A stretch of 64,000 bases of DNA from Brachybacterium sacelli (GCF_017876545.1 NZ_JAGIOD010000002.1:1178001-1242000); one strand, 5' to 3'; numbered from the stretch's first letter, positions 43,747 to 52,097 are shown. The notes: generated from the letters alone by a model not told the origin. A program made the numbers and translations.

Positions 43747-44661
43747 TCAGCTAACGCGAAAGGTCAGTTGCCGGTACCGGGTTGGGGTGACCCCGACGTA
43801 CTTGCGGAACTGCTGGGCGGCGTGTCCGCGGCTGCGCCAGCCGACCTCCCGCATCGCGGTCTCGATCGGCAGGTCGGTCTCCCGCAACGACTTGGCAAGG
43901 TGCTCCGCGCGCAGCATGGTCAGATACGCCAAGGGCGTCTTGCCGAAGGCGCCGGTGAACACCCGGCTGAGCTGCGAGGGCGACAGATGCACTCTCGCGG
44001 CCAGAGCGTCGAGGGTCCACTGCTCCGCGGGCGCGTTGCGAAGTAGCTCGGCGGCCCGGCGAGCCTCGGCACGCAACGGCGCGAACTGGCGATGCCGTGG
44101 CAGCGTGGGCCGGATATGCGCACGCTGCAACGCCGACATCCGCACCGGGGAAACCTTGACGAACGGGGCGATCACGTGGGCGATGCTGAACCACAGCGCC
44201 TGTATCCGGTAGAAGTTCCGGGGGAAGCCACCGTCGATGCTCCGCTCGACCAGCTCATCCAGCCACGGCATCAGCATCCCGGCGCGCTCCTCACCGAGGC
44301 GGAGTATCTGCGCCGGCTCTGAGTAGACCGTCTCGGCGAGACTTTGGGCTTCGAGCCGATCCTGCAACAGCCCGGCGTGCCGCCAGAACACCTGGTCGAT
44401 CACGTAGTCGGTGTCCAGGTAAATGGTGGTGACGGTGATATGCCCCTCGGGCTCCGAGCCACACAGCACGTTCGCACCGAGAATCACCGCGTCGCCCACG
44501 TTGGCGGGCTTCCGCCCGAACTCACTGAACAAGATCGCCGAGCCCGACCTGACGACGATCACCGTCACACAGTCGTACGCCACCGGACCTACCGGCGAAT
44601 GGATCGTCCGCGTCCGCGCGAGGATCGGCTGATGATCGTTCGACCTCAACGGCATCGGCAT
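43747..44661 (-). CDS. AraC-family transcription regulator
   Basis: A 304-residue regulator. The N-terminal 190 residues form a cupin-like ligand region (VIVVRSGSAILFSEFGRKPANVGDAVIL). The C-terminal 100 residues hold two helix-turn-helix units, WTLDALAARVHLSPSQLSRVFTGAFG and LPIETAMREVGWRSRGHAAQQFRKYVGVTPTRYR. It is a single-gene unit with no obvious adjacent target enzyme; such regulators are common ICE cargo. Ligand unknown. Confidence 0.9.
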   Translation of the reverse strand: MPMPLRSNDHQPILARTRTIHSPVGPVAYDCVTVIVVRSGSAILFSEFGRKPANVGDAVILGANVLCGSEPEGHITVTTIYLDTDYVIDQVFWRHAGLLQDRLEAQSLAETVYSEPAQILRLGEERAGMLMPWLDELVERSIDGGFPRNFYRIQALWFSIAHVIAPFVKVSPVRMSALQRAHIRPTLPRHRQFAPLRAEARRAAELLRNAPAEQWTLDALAARVHLSPSQLSRVFTGAFGKTPLAYLTMLRAEHLAKSLRETDLPIETAMREVGWRSRGHAAQQFRKYVGVTPTRYRQLTFRVS

Positions 44662-44681
44662 CCCGTGACGCGATGAGGTCG

Positions 44682-45017
44682 CTAAGGTCGCGCGAGGCGG
44701 TGCGTGATCGCCTCGTGTGCTCGGGTCAGTTCGATTTCGAGTCGCCGGACGGTTTCCGGTGACAGGTCGCCACTCGTCGCGCGCACGGCGACTACTTCGT
44801 ATACAGCTCGAACGAATTCGGTCACAGCGCGCTGGGCCGCTGAGTGCACGGCACGGTCCCCTCCGAGGTCGGCGCGTCGAGCCTCAGCAGCCACTCGGCG
44901 CGATGTTACGGCGGGCGCTGTGATGCCTTCTCGGCCACGGTCGGTGATCGCTCGACGAGGGCGAGCATTTCGTCGGTTGGCTGGCCACCAACAGGGCCCC
45001 CGGTCAAAGCCGCTCAT
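44682..45017 (-). CDS. Possible small hypothetical protein
   Basis: A 111-residue frame from ATG 45017. The C-terminal 50 residues (AQRAVTEFVRAVYEVVAVRATSG, LSPETVRRLEIELTRAHEAITHRL) look like a real helical protein, while the N-terminal part is Arg-rich and unconvincing. It may be a degenerate gene whose true N-terminus is lost. It lies 20 bp upstream of the AraC gene. Confidence 0.35.
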   Translation of the reverse strand: MSGFDRGPCWWPANRRNARPRRAITDRGREGITAPAVTSRRVAAEARRADLGGDRAVHSAAQRAVTEFVRAVYEVVAVRATSGDLSPETVRRLEIELTRAHEAITHRLARP

Positions 45018-45104
45018 GTCGCGCGGAATCCAGGGCCGGGTGGTGCTCGAGCAGGCGGCTGGCCCTGCTCTCGGGCGGTGCATGGTGTGCGTCAGCAGCC
45101 TTGC

Positions 45105-46685
45105 TCAGAGGACTTGGAGGAGTCCGACGTTGGCGGTGGTGCGGTCGAGGATTTCTGGGCCGCGGCGTTCGAGTTGCCTGCTGGCGGGTCGGGTGGCCAG
45201 AAGGATGGAGCATGCGCCGATGGCGATGCCGAGCGGGGCGCCGGCCCATTGCAACCAGGTGGCATCGCTGACCACGCCGATGAGCACCGCTGTGAGCGGG
45301 AGGAGCAGGGCGGTGGCGATCGCGGTGGCGATGATGGTGATGGAGATGAATTGTCGTGGCCCGAGGATGAGGCGGAAGGGCAGTTGGGCGCCGACGCCGG
45401 TGCGGGGCATCGCCCACGCAATGAGGGTGCTCATGAGAACGGATGCGGCGATGCCGGTGCCGAGCATCACCGGCACGCTGGCGGCGAGCCAGGGGATGGC
45501 GTAGGTGGCGGGCTCACCGGCGGCCAAGATGGGGATCACGGTCAGCAGGACCACGGGCGGGGTGTGGACGATGAGCCAGGCGAGCTGTTTGGCCAGGACG
45601 TCGGCGCGGGCGGCGCCGGGGGCGGTCAGGGTAGTCCAGAGCCGGTCTGCTTCGAAGCCGTAGAGGTTGGCGGCGATGAAGATCGCGACCACGAGCGCGC
45701 AGAGTCCGCCGTAGGGCAGCATGCCCGGTACGCCCATCGCGGCCATCAGCACCCCGAGTGCGATGCCGGAGCAGATGGCGACCAGCAGGGACATGGTGCG
45801 GCGTTCATCGCGCGCCCACAGCAGTAGCTCCTTGCGCAGCGAGGCAGCCAGCGGCGACGCCACGGCGCGGGTGCGCGCGGTGGCCCCGGTGGCGGGGCGC
45901 GCGATCGTGGTGCGGATGACGCTGCGGGCCACTAGCGCGGACCATGCCGCCCGTAGCAGGCCGCATGCGACGGCCAGCCCGAGCAGTGGCACCAGGGTCG
46001 CCACGGCATCGGCTCGTGTCGCGCCCTCGATCGCGGAGACGGCCCAGCCGGTGGGCAGAAGCCGCAACGTCTGGGATAGGGCGGGGTTGTTCTGGGCGAT
46101 GAGCTGATCGGCGGCGTCGTCGAGGGCGAAGCGCAGCACCCAGGCACAGGAAGCGATGAGTGCAAACGCGGCCTGGCCGATGACCCGCCAGCCCCGGGCG
46201 CTCAGGCTGGTGCCGATCGAGGCGACCACGACCCGGCTCAGCAACAGGATCAGCACCAGTTGCAGCCCGGCCGCCACGACAGCGACCAGCACGCTCAGCA
46301 CACCACCGCGGAAGGAGAAGACCACCAGCCCGGCCAAGGCGATGACTGTGAGGATCGCCGCCGGGCTGAGCAGCACGTTGGCGAAGGCGCCGGCCATCAT
46401 GGTGCGGGTACGCAGGGGCAGTAGCGCCAGGTGTCCCGGGTCGGGGGTGTCGCGGATGCCCAGCAGCAGCGGCACCACGATCCACAGCACCCCGATCCCC
46501 AGCACGCCGGCGGCCAGGAGGTCGACGTTGACCGCCGTGGTGTCGAACTCGATCGCGCCCAGGCTCGCGGTCCCCAGCGCGAGGGCGAAGCCGATCAGAG
46601 CAAAGACCCCACCGAAGACGAGAGTGAATCGGGTGCGGGTGTGGCGGCGCTCGGTGCGCGCCCACCGAATCAGCGTCCGAACCAT
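45105..46685 (-). CDS. ABC-2-type exporter permease
   Basis: A 526-residue membrane protein with about 12 hydrophobic helices (LVFGGVFALIGFALALGTASLG, VLGIGVLWIVVPLLLGI and others), the layout of duplicated ABC-2 permeases. It overlaps the ATPase gene by 16 bp, and both are under the TetR gene. This organisation is typical of drug or toxic-lipid exporters, but the substrate cannot be read from sequence. Confidence 0.85.
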   Translation of the reverse strand: MVRTLIRWARTERRHTRTRFTLVFGGVFALIGFALALGTASLGAIEFDTTAVNVDLLAAGVLGIGVLWIVVPLLLGIRDTPDPGHLALLPLRTRTMMAGAFANVLLSPAAILTVIALAGLVVFSFRGGVLSVLVAVVAAGLQLVLILLLSRVVVASIGTSLSARGWRVIGQAAFALIASCAWVLRFALDDAADQLIAQNNPALSQTLRLLPTGWAVSAIEGATRADAVATLVPLLGLAVACGLLRAAWSALVARSVIRTTIARPATGATARTRAVASPLAASLRKELLLWARDERRTMSLLVAICSGIALGVLMAAMGVPGMLPYGGLCALVVAIFIAANLYGFEADRLWTTLTAPGAARADVLAKQLAWLIVHTPPVVLLTVIPILAAGEPATYAIPWLAASVPVMLGTGIAASVLMSTLIAWAMPRTGVGAQLPFRLILGPRQFISITIIATAIATALLLPLTAVLIGVVSDATWLQWAGAPLGIAIGACSILLATRPASRQLERRGPEILDRTTANVGLLQVL

Positions 46686-47455
46686 GCCAGCAGCTCCTCG
46701 TTCACCGGTTCGGAGCCGGCCAGCCGCATGAACGCCTCCTCCAGGCTGCCCTCGGCGCGGACCTCGGCCAACGTGCCGTCGGCGGCGACCCTGCCGGCGA
46801 CCATGACCGCGACGTGGGTGCAGATGCTCTCCACCAGCAGCATCGAGTGGCTGGAGATGACCACCGCACCCCCAGAGCGCACGTACTCCATCAACACCCG
46901 GCGGATGGCCAAGGCCGAGACTGGATCGACGGACTCGAACGGCTCATCGAGGATCAGCAGGCCCGGATTGTGCAGCATCGCGGTGGCGATGCCGATCTTC
47001 TTGGTCATGCCCGCCGAGTAGTCCGCGATCAATGTCGATGCGGCCCCGCCCAGTTCCATCAGGTCGATGAGACTGTCGGTGCGCTGCTCGATCTCATCCC
47101 GCTCCAGCCCGCGCAAGGCACCCAGCAGATGCAGCAGCTCGCGCGCGGTGAGCCGGTCCGGCAGCGCGTACCCATCCGGGAGGACGCCGAACAGGGCTTT
47201 GGCGGCCACCGGGTCGCCCCACACATCGTGACCGAACACCCGCACGCCGCCCGCATCGGGACGAAGCAGGCCCACCGCCATGGACAGCGTCGTCGTCTTG
47301 CCCGCCCCATTCGGACCCACGATCCCGTAGCAGGCTCCCGCCGGCACGGCCAGGCTCACGTCATCGACGGCGGTCTTGGCCCCGAAGGTCTTACGCAGCC
47401 CTTCGATCTGCAACGCCGAAACGGGGGCGGTCGGTGGCGTCTGCTGGTTTGTCAT
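46670..47455 (-). CDS. ABC exporter ATP-binding protein
   Basis: A 261-residue ATPase with Walker A GPNGAGKTT, an atypical signature YSAGMTKK in place of LSGGQ, Walker B LLILDEPFESVD and the H-loop SSHSM. This signature variant is common in ABC-2 bacterial exporters. It overlaps the TetR stop by 4 bp (ATGA) and the permease start by 16 bp, so regulator and transporter form one translational unit. Confidence 0.92.
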   Translation of the reverse strand: MTNQQTPPTAPVSALQIEGLRKTFGAKTAVDDVSLAVPAGACYGIVGPNGAGKTTTLSMAVGLLRPDAGGVRVFGHDVWGDPVAAKALFGVLPDGYALPDRLTARELLHLLGALRGLERDEIEQRTDSLIDLMELGGAASTLIADYSAGMTKKIGIATAMLHNPGLLILDEPFESVDPVSALAIRRVLMEYVRSGGAVVISSHSMLLVESICTHVAVMVAGRVAADGTLAEVRAEGSLEEAFMRLAGSEPVNEELLAWFGR

Positions 47456-48081
47456 GACGTCATCTCCTTGGCGACCATCCGCCCGACCGCCTCGCACAGA
47501 CGGGTCGAGAACGCCAGCGCATCCGTGCCGGGCTCGGCGGCGAACACCCCGGGCAACGCGTCGATGGTCGAGCGGATCATCACGGCGACCGTACGGGCGT
47601 GGACGTGGCCGAACTCCCCGGCGTGCTGGCCATTGAGGAGCATCTGCTCCACCACAGAGATCAGCGCGTCGCTATCGGCGTGGCTGTAACGCAGCCGCCC
47701 ATCGGAGTCGCGCAGGTTGCGGAAGATCTCACCCACACCCGCAAGGCGCTGCTGGTTGGTCCAGGCGAACATCACGCAGCCGTGCAGATACGCATCCAGC
47801 TTCTCCCGGTGCCCCTGGGCAGACTCCATCGCCGCCAGCAGATCCGGGGCGGCCTTGGCATAGACCTCCTCCACCGCCGCCTCCAGCAGCTCCTGCTTCG
47901 ACCCGAAGTGATACAACACAACGCTCTTGGACACCTCCGCACGCCTGGCCACCTCCGCGACCGAGGTTCCCGTGAACCCCAACTCGGCCAGCGCCTCCAA
48001 CGCGCACTCGATGAACTGGCTACGCCGGGCACGCTCCAAGAACGTCAACGATTGACCTTCTGATCCATCTTTCGACCGCAT
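47452..48081 (-). CDS. TetR-family regulator of the ABC exporter
   Basis: A 209-residue TetR repressor. The N-terminal helix-turn-helix is FIECALEALAELGFTGTSVAEVARRAEVSKSVVLYHFGSK. It is the first gene of the regulator-ATPase-permease operon. A likely operator is the sequence just upstream (48081-48110), where TTAGACCATGC and GGTCGTGCGATC are seen, though no perfect palindrome was found. Confidence 0.92.
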   Translation of the reverse strand: MRSKDGSEGQSLTFLERARRSQFIECALEALAELGFTGTSVAEVARRAEVSKSVVLYHFGSKQELLEAAVEEVYAKAAPDLLAAMESAQGHREKLDAYLHGCVMFAWTNQQRLAGVGEIFRNLRDSDGRLRYSHADSDALISVVEQMLLNGQHAGEFGHVHARTVAVMIRSTIDALPGVFAAEPGTDALAFSTRLCEAVGRMVAKEMTS

Positions 48082-48124
48082 GGTCTAAGAATAGATCGCA
48101 CGACCTGCGACCGCAAATCCGACC

Positions 48125-48322
48125 TCAGCCGTCGCCTGATGGCACCAGATAGCCCGAGTCCGACAAAGCGCAGTTACTCTTGCGCCCCCACGGTGTACTT
48201 TCCTCCACGTAGTAGCGCGTGAGCGGCGTCGACAGCGAGCGGTCTCCATCGGCCGCGGCGACAGAGCGCAGGAGGTGCTTGTAGCCGTCGCCGGCGCTCA
48301 TCACCCGCATCGGGACCGTCAT
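48125..48322 (-). pseudogene. MobF relaxase N-terminal fragment, minus strand
   Basis: From ATG 48322 the frame encodes MTVPMRVMSAGDGYKHLLRS and continues to TRYYVEESTPWGRK before leaving homology, 65 residues in all. It is nearly identical to residues 1-45 of the full relaxase at 52098, including the catalytic YY pair. The rest of the relaxase is missing. It is a truncated copy left by recombination. Confidence 0.85.
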
Positions 48323-48420
48323 ACAGGGCAGGCGAGCGCCCACCATCGCCCCGTACGCATCGGCCGACTCACGGCCTCTGATCGGCGGTATCATCAGTTG
48401 ACTCGGGCGGCTGTCGAGCG

Positions 48421-48770
48421 GTCGTCGAGTTCCTAGGCGGCGGTTGCAGCGTTTCGATCGCTGCCGCCATGTGCGACTACAGCCCCGAGCAGGGTGCCAG
48501 GCACGAGGCCGGCCTGCTTGCTTGCCCACGGTCGGTCGGACATGCTGGCAAGGTAAGCCCCTGCAGAGGATGTCACCGACGGGATACGGCCAGTCGATGG
48601 TGATGACGTCACCGAGATTCTGTGCGTCAGGCCAGTGGTGAGCGAACACGCGGGCGAACCGGTTCGTTGACCTCGGAGAACCCAACGGTCTCGGCATTGA
48701 AGACGTGTTAGACGGCGAGGTCGAGGCCGCCGCATCCGGAGAACAGCGACCCGCAGCCGGCGGTCGGGCG
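48421..48770 (-). pseudogene. Decayed C5-cytosine DNA methyltransferase
   Basis: Reading the minus strand in changing frames gives SLFSGCGGLDLAV, stop, HVFNAETVGFSEVNEPV, frameshift, ARVFAHHWPDAQNLGDVITI, then ILCRGLPCQHV with the catalytic PCQ, and after further shifts GL-stop-SHMAAAIETLQP. These are the SAM-binding motif I and motif IV of Dcm-type enzymes, in order. A TAA, a TAG in place of a Trp and at least two frameshifts make it inactive. It lies upstream, on the same strand, of the relaxase fragment at 48125. Confidence 0.82.
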
Positions 48771-49006
48771 AAGGGCTGGTGTCGTACATGAGGGCGCTCC
48801 GGCAGTTCAGCGACCCCGGACCCGAACCCCCCAGAGGGGTCCATTCACCGGACTGAACACTTGCCAGGTGCACGGCCCTCCGCCCACCATGACGAGCACG
48901 GACGCACTCCTGGTCTTGAAGCCGCCGCTAGGCGACCACGGAGCCGACCCCGGCCCGCCCTCTTGACCACCTCCCCTCAAAGCTGCCACGCGTCTTGCAG
49001 GTCGAG

Positions 49007-49028
49007 GCCGTCAACCTAGGTTGACGGC
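49007..49028. repeat. Perfect 22-bp palindrome
   Basis: GCCGTCAACC followed by TA and GGTTGACGGC is fully self-complementary. It contains TTGACG on both strands, lies 53 bp upstream of the plus-strand relaxase fragment, and could be an operator or a remnant of a transfer origin. No second copy was seen in the window. Confidence 0.6.
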
Positions 49029-49080
49029 GCGTTCGCGCGGTCGTCGCCCGCTCACCTGACCACCGAAAGGCGGTGGCGCG

Positions 49081-49230
49081 GTGACGGTCTCGATGCGCGT
49101 GATGTCGGCGGGTGATGGCTATAAGTACCTGCTGCGCACGATCGCGGCCGCGGACGGTGACCGCGAGCTGTCAACACCGCTGACGAGGTACTACGCGGAG
49201 GCGGGAACGCCGTGGGGGGAGCAAAGGTAG
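49081..49230 (+). pseudogene. MobF relaxase N-terminal fragment, plus strand
   Basis: GTG at 49081 opens MTVSMRVMSAGDGYKYLLRT and the frame ends after RYYAEAGTPWGEQR with TAG, 49 residues. It matches the first 45 residues of the relaxase at 52098 but differs from it and from the minus-strand copy at several positions, so it is not a recent duplicate. It has the YY pair but no helicase or His-triad region. Confidence 0.85.
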
Positions 49231-49431
49231 CTCCGTCTCGATCGCTTGGTCCTGCTGTTCTCAATCTACTGTGAACGCGGGTGCAGTGTTCAGCCTGCGC
49301 CCCGGGTCTCTAGCTTCTCGGCCAGAGCCGGTACTGGACGACGTGGGGCTGAACTCGCGCCGACACGCGGCAACCGGCCAGTGGTGTTCAGCTTGCGTAG
49401 GCGAGGTCTAGAGGTAGATCGTTCACGTCTG

Positions 49432-50007
49432 CTACAAGCCGTTGCAGGTCGGGGTGGTCTCGTAGGCGTTTTGAAGCTCGTCGTGGCGTTCTATTGCGCG
49501 CGCGAGTCGGGGTGCGGCGGTGTATGCGGTCTGGGCGGCGCTGGCTATCTGCGCGGCAGCGAGAGGGCCGACGCGGGAGGCGGAGTCCTCGATGAACTCG
49601 ATGGCGTCGGTGACGGCATCTTGTCGTTCCTCGAAGCTCTCCTGCATCTCGGCGAGCACAGCGTCGCCGTCCTCCACGGGCGGTGCGCCTGCGGAGTCCA
49701 GCACGGCGCGCGCTTGGCCGATCTCGGTCTCGACGAGTTCGAGGTGTGCCACCAGTTCAGCGGCCGTGTCCGGGTCGGAGACATCCGCCCAGTCGAGTTC
49801 ACGGCGCTCATTGGCGACGGTCGCGATGGAATCGACTGCCCCGCACACCTCATCGAGCCACGGATCGAGCTCCCCGCCGACCGTCGTCGTGGAGTCCGGT
49901 GCGTCCGCGCTGTCGTGGTCGGTGAAGCCACATCCTGTCAGCGCGAGAACACCCGCCAGGGTGCACGCCACCGCCGAACGCGTGGCACGTACTGCGCGCC
50001 GGCTCAT
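49432..50007 (-). CDS. Putative lipoprotein
   Basis: A 191-residue protein with a lipoprotein signal: basic start MSRRAVRATRS, hydrophobic core and the lipobox LTGC near residue 26, followed by an acidic, helical domain rich in Glu, Asp and Ala (coiled-coil-like). It is divergent from the TetR gene across the perfect palindrome at 50058-50099 and so probably shares its control. Function unknown. Confidence 0.82.
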   Translation of the reverse strand: MSRRAVRATRSAVACTLAGVLALTGCGFTDHDSADAPDSTTTVGGELDPWLDEVCGAVDSIATVANERRELDWADVSDPDTAAELVAHLELVETEIGQARAVLDSAGAPPVEDGDAVLAEMQESFEERQDAVTDAIEFIEDSASRVGPLAAAQIASAAQTAYTAAPRLARAIERHDELQNAYETTPTCNGL

Positions 50008-50057
50008 CTCGCTTTCCTTTCGCTCGCAGGCTCGCCCCCGCCCATCCAGGTGCCGCC

Positions 50058-50099
50058 ATGAACACGATACTAGCACAGGTGTGCTAGTATCGTGTTCAT
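50058..50099. promoter_or_regulatory. 42-bp perfect inverted repeat, divergent operator-promoter
   Basis: Two 20-bp arms starting ATGAACACGATACTAG are exactly complementary around a central GG. TAGTAT is present on both strands at -10 distance from the start codons, so the same symmetric site probably serves both directions, and TetR mRNA from 50098 would be leaderless. It is the obvious binding site for the adjacent TetR protein, controlling both itself and the lipoprotein. Confidence 0.8.
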
Positions 50100-50736
50100 G
50101 GCACAGGTGAACCATCAGGAGCGGCGGCGCGAGATCGTCGAGGCGGTGTGGCGGCTGCTGGAGAAGGGCGGCGTCGAGGCGGCGTCGGTGCGCGGTGTCA
50201 TCGCCGAGACCGGGTTGTCGTCGGGGTCGATACGGTTCTTCTTCTCCACCCAGGCCGGCTTGCACGAGTTCGCGATGTCCAGCCTCGCCGAGCGCGTCCA
50301 GGAGCGCATTCGCCGCGCCGCGGTGGAGCCCGACCTGGGACAGCGGGCGGTGGCGATGGTGAGCGAGCTGATGCCGCTGCGTGATGACACCGAGCGGGAA
50401 CTGGGCGTCTGGATGGCGTTCGTCGCCAAGGCCCGCCACGACCCGGCGCTGGCCCGGATCGTGGCCGAGCAGGCCACCGCGATCCGGGAGTTCCTGACCA
50501 CCGTCCTCGGCGACCTGGTGACGCTGGGGCTCAGACCACCCGCGGCCGACATCGAGTCCGAGGTGATCCACCTCAACGCCGTCATCGACGGCCTCACCTT
50601 CGAACTGCTGACCGCGCCTGGCCTGATCAGCCGCGATCAGGCCACCGCCACGCTTCGGCGCGCACTGCTGTGCGACCAGGAACAGCCCGAGGACGCCGAA
50701 CAGCCGGAGAACGACAAGGAGCGCCACCATGACTGA
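50098..50736 (+). CDS. TetR-family regulator (self-regulated)
   Basis: A 212-residue TetR protein. The helix-turn-helix is EIVEAVWRLLEKGGVEAASVRGVIAETGLSSGSIRFFFST. ATG 50098 is at the edge of the 42-bp palindrome. The end overlaps the 78-residue membrane protein gene by 8 bp. The last 20 residues are acidic and disordered. It probably represses the following chain of small membrane proteins and the divergent lipoprotein. Confidence 0.9.
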   Translation: MAQVNHQERRREIVEAVWRLLEKGGVEAASVRGVIAETGLSSGSIRFFFSTQAGLHEFAMSSLAERVQERIRRAAVEPDLGQRAVAMVSELMPLRDDTERELGVWMAFVAKARHDPALARIVAEQATAIREFLTTVLGDLVTLGLRPPAADIESEVIHLNAVIDGLTFELLTAPGLISRDQATATLRRALLCDQEQPEDAEQPENDKERHHD

Positions 50737-50965
50737 CCCCCAACGCCCCGCCCCCACCTCGAACCAGCCGGAGACCTCGCAGAAGTGGGCGCCGTGGTGG
50801 ATCTATCTGATCGTGCTGCTCGGCGCCAACTACCTGCGCGCCTTGGTCCTGCCGGGCGACTCGCTGCCGCTGCCGGCGACCGTGGCGATCGCCGTCGGTC
50901 AAGCGGCCGTGCTGTTCGTGATCGTCACCGCGATCTGGCGCCTCACCCGGCGCGGCGAAGAATGA
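50729..50965 (+). CDS. Small two-TM membrane protein
   Basis: A 78-residue protein with helices at about residues 22-44 (WAPWWIYLIVLLGANYLRALV) and 49-70 (LPATVAIAVGQAAVLFVIVTAIW) and a basic end. AAGGAG precedes the ATG inside the TetR gene. It overlaps both neighbours, part of a four-gene coupled chain. No family recognised. Confidence 0.75.
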   Translation: MTDPQRPAPTSNQPETSQKWAPWWIYLIVLLGANYLRALVLPGDSLPLPATVAIAVGQAAVLFVIVTAIWRLTRRGEE

Positions 50966-51024
50966 ACGGACACACCATGACTCGTGTACGAACCAAACGA
51001 TCCGCACCGGGAGCGTCGTCGTGA
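50962..51024 (+). CDS. 20-residue coupled ORF between membrane-protein genes
   Basis: ATG 50962 overlaps the previous stop (ATGA), and its TGA (51022-51024) overlaps the GTG of the next gene. The product starts MNGHTMTRVRT and is basic. It may exist only to carry ribosomes from one gene to the next; a coding function is unproven. Confidence 0.4.
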   Translation: MNGHTMTRVRTKRSAPGASS

Positions 51025-51647
51025 TCGCGGCGATCATCGCCGCCGAGGTCGCGTTCTGGGTGCTGCTGCTCGCCGGGCTCGCGCTGCGCTACCTTGTCCG
51101 TGCGAGGCGCCTGAGCACCCTTGTGCTCGCCGCCGTGCCGCTGGTCGACCTCGCGCTGCTGGTCCTCGTCGCGGTCGACGTGATGCGCGGCTCCCCGCCG
51201 ACACGGCCGCACGCGTTCGCGGCTCTGTACCTGGGCATCACCGTAGCCTTCGGCCACCACATCATTCAGCACACCGACGCATGGTTCCGGTACCGCTTCG
51301 CGGGCGGACCGAAACCACTCAAGGCACCCAAGGGCTCGACTGCCGAAGTCCGCGCGATCTGGCGTGAATGGTTCCGCGTCGTGCTCGCCGCGGCCCTCGG
51401 CGCAACCTGCCTGCTGGTCATGATCGCACTCGAAGGATGGCACCTGCCCGCCAGCGTCGACGACGCCGCCGGCCATCCCTACTGGGCCACCCTGTTGCTC
51501 CTGCCGATCATCACCGCAGTCTGGTTCCTCGCCGGACCCGCCTTCGCAGGACGCGGCGACCCCGCACGCGATCGACAGCCCGCAACCCCCACCGACGCAA
51601 CATCCCTGACCCTTCACGAACCGAGAGCTGGAGCCGAGCGGCCATGA
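51021..51647 (+). CDS. Polytopic membrane protein, unknown
   Basis: A 208-residue protein with about five hydrophobic helices (residues 2-26, 35-55, 67-85, 116-137 and 150-172) and a disordered Pro/Arg-rich tail. A conserved-looking HHIIQHTDAWFRYRF stretch lies between helices 3 and 4. GTG start overlapping the 20-residue ORF; the stop overlaps the next gene (ATGA). The family was not recognised. Context: a TetR-controlled accessory operon. Confidence 0.75.
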   Translation: MIAAIIAAEVAFWVLLLAGLALRYLVRARRLSTLVLAAVPLVDLALLVLVAVDVMRGSPPTRPHAFAALYLGITVAFGHHIIQHTDAWFRYRFAGGPKPLKAPKGSTAEVRAIWREWFRVVLAAALGATCLLVMIALEGWHLPASVDDAAGHPYWATLLLLPIITAVWFLAGPAFAGRGDPARDRQPATPTDATSLTLHEPRAGAERP

Positions 51648-51961
51648 GCGACCTGGGAAGATTCGTGGAGCAGCGCATCGCCGAGAACACCCTGCCGCCA
51701 TCTGTCCAACGCGCCTACCAGACGATCTACGCGCTCAGCGACACGATCCGCGCCGATGGCAAGACCAACGACTGGGTCTCCTGGCTGACCGGAACCTCCG
51801 CCGCCGTGATAGTCGGCGAGTACATCCTCGGCGCCGACCCAGCCAGCGACGCCACACGCATCAGCGAGACCCTCAGAGCCACGCTGGCCCGCACCTGGCA
51901 CGAACACCCCGACTACGACGACACCTGGAACGACCTCGCCCCCGACCCGAATCCTCGATAA
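51644..51961 (+). CDS. Small soluble hypothetical protein
   Basis: A 105-residue protein starting MSDLGRFVEQRIAENTLPPS, with a helical pattern and an Asp/Pro-rich end. ATG 51644 overlaps the preceding stop (ATGA). It is the last gene of the TetR-led operon. About 135 bp without a gene follow before the relaxase start. Confidence 0.65.
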   Translation: MSDLGRFVEQRIAENTLPPSVQRAYQTIYALSDTIRADGKTNDWVSWLTGTSAAVIVGEYILGADPASDATRISETLRATLARTWHEHPDYDDTWNDLAPDPNPR

Positions 51962-52097
51962 CTGACAACGACCACGGACTACGGCCCGAAACGCTGCTGC
52001 GAGTCGCCTGTCGACCACAGCGGTGATCCCGGGGGCTTCACCTGGCCATGTCGCCTTCGGCGGCGATACGTCCATGGAGCGAGCGCACCTCACCGGC

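Noticed and set aside
48125..48844. A 239-codon minus-strand frame as one gene
   Set aside because: It joins a shifted part of the methyltransferase pseudogene to the relaxase fragment; no single family explains it.
48433..48873. A 146-codon minus-strand frame as a gene
   Set aside because: It is an out-of-frame reading of the same methyltransferase remains, although it starts at a GTGCACCTG element.
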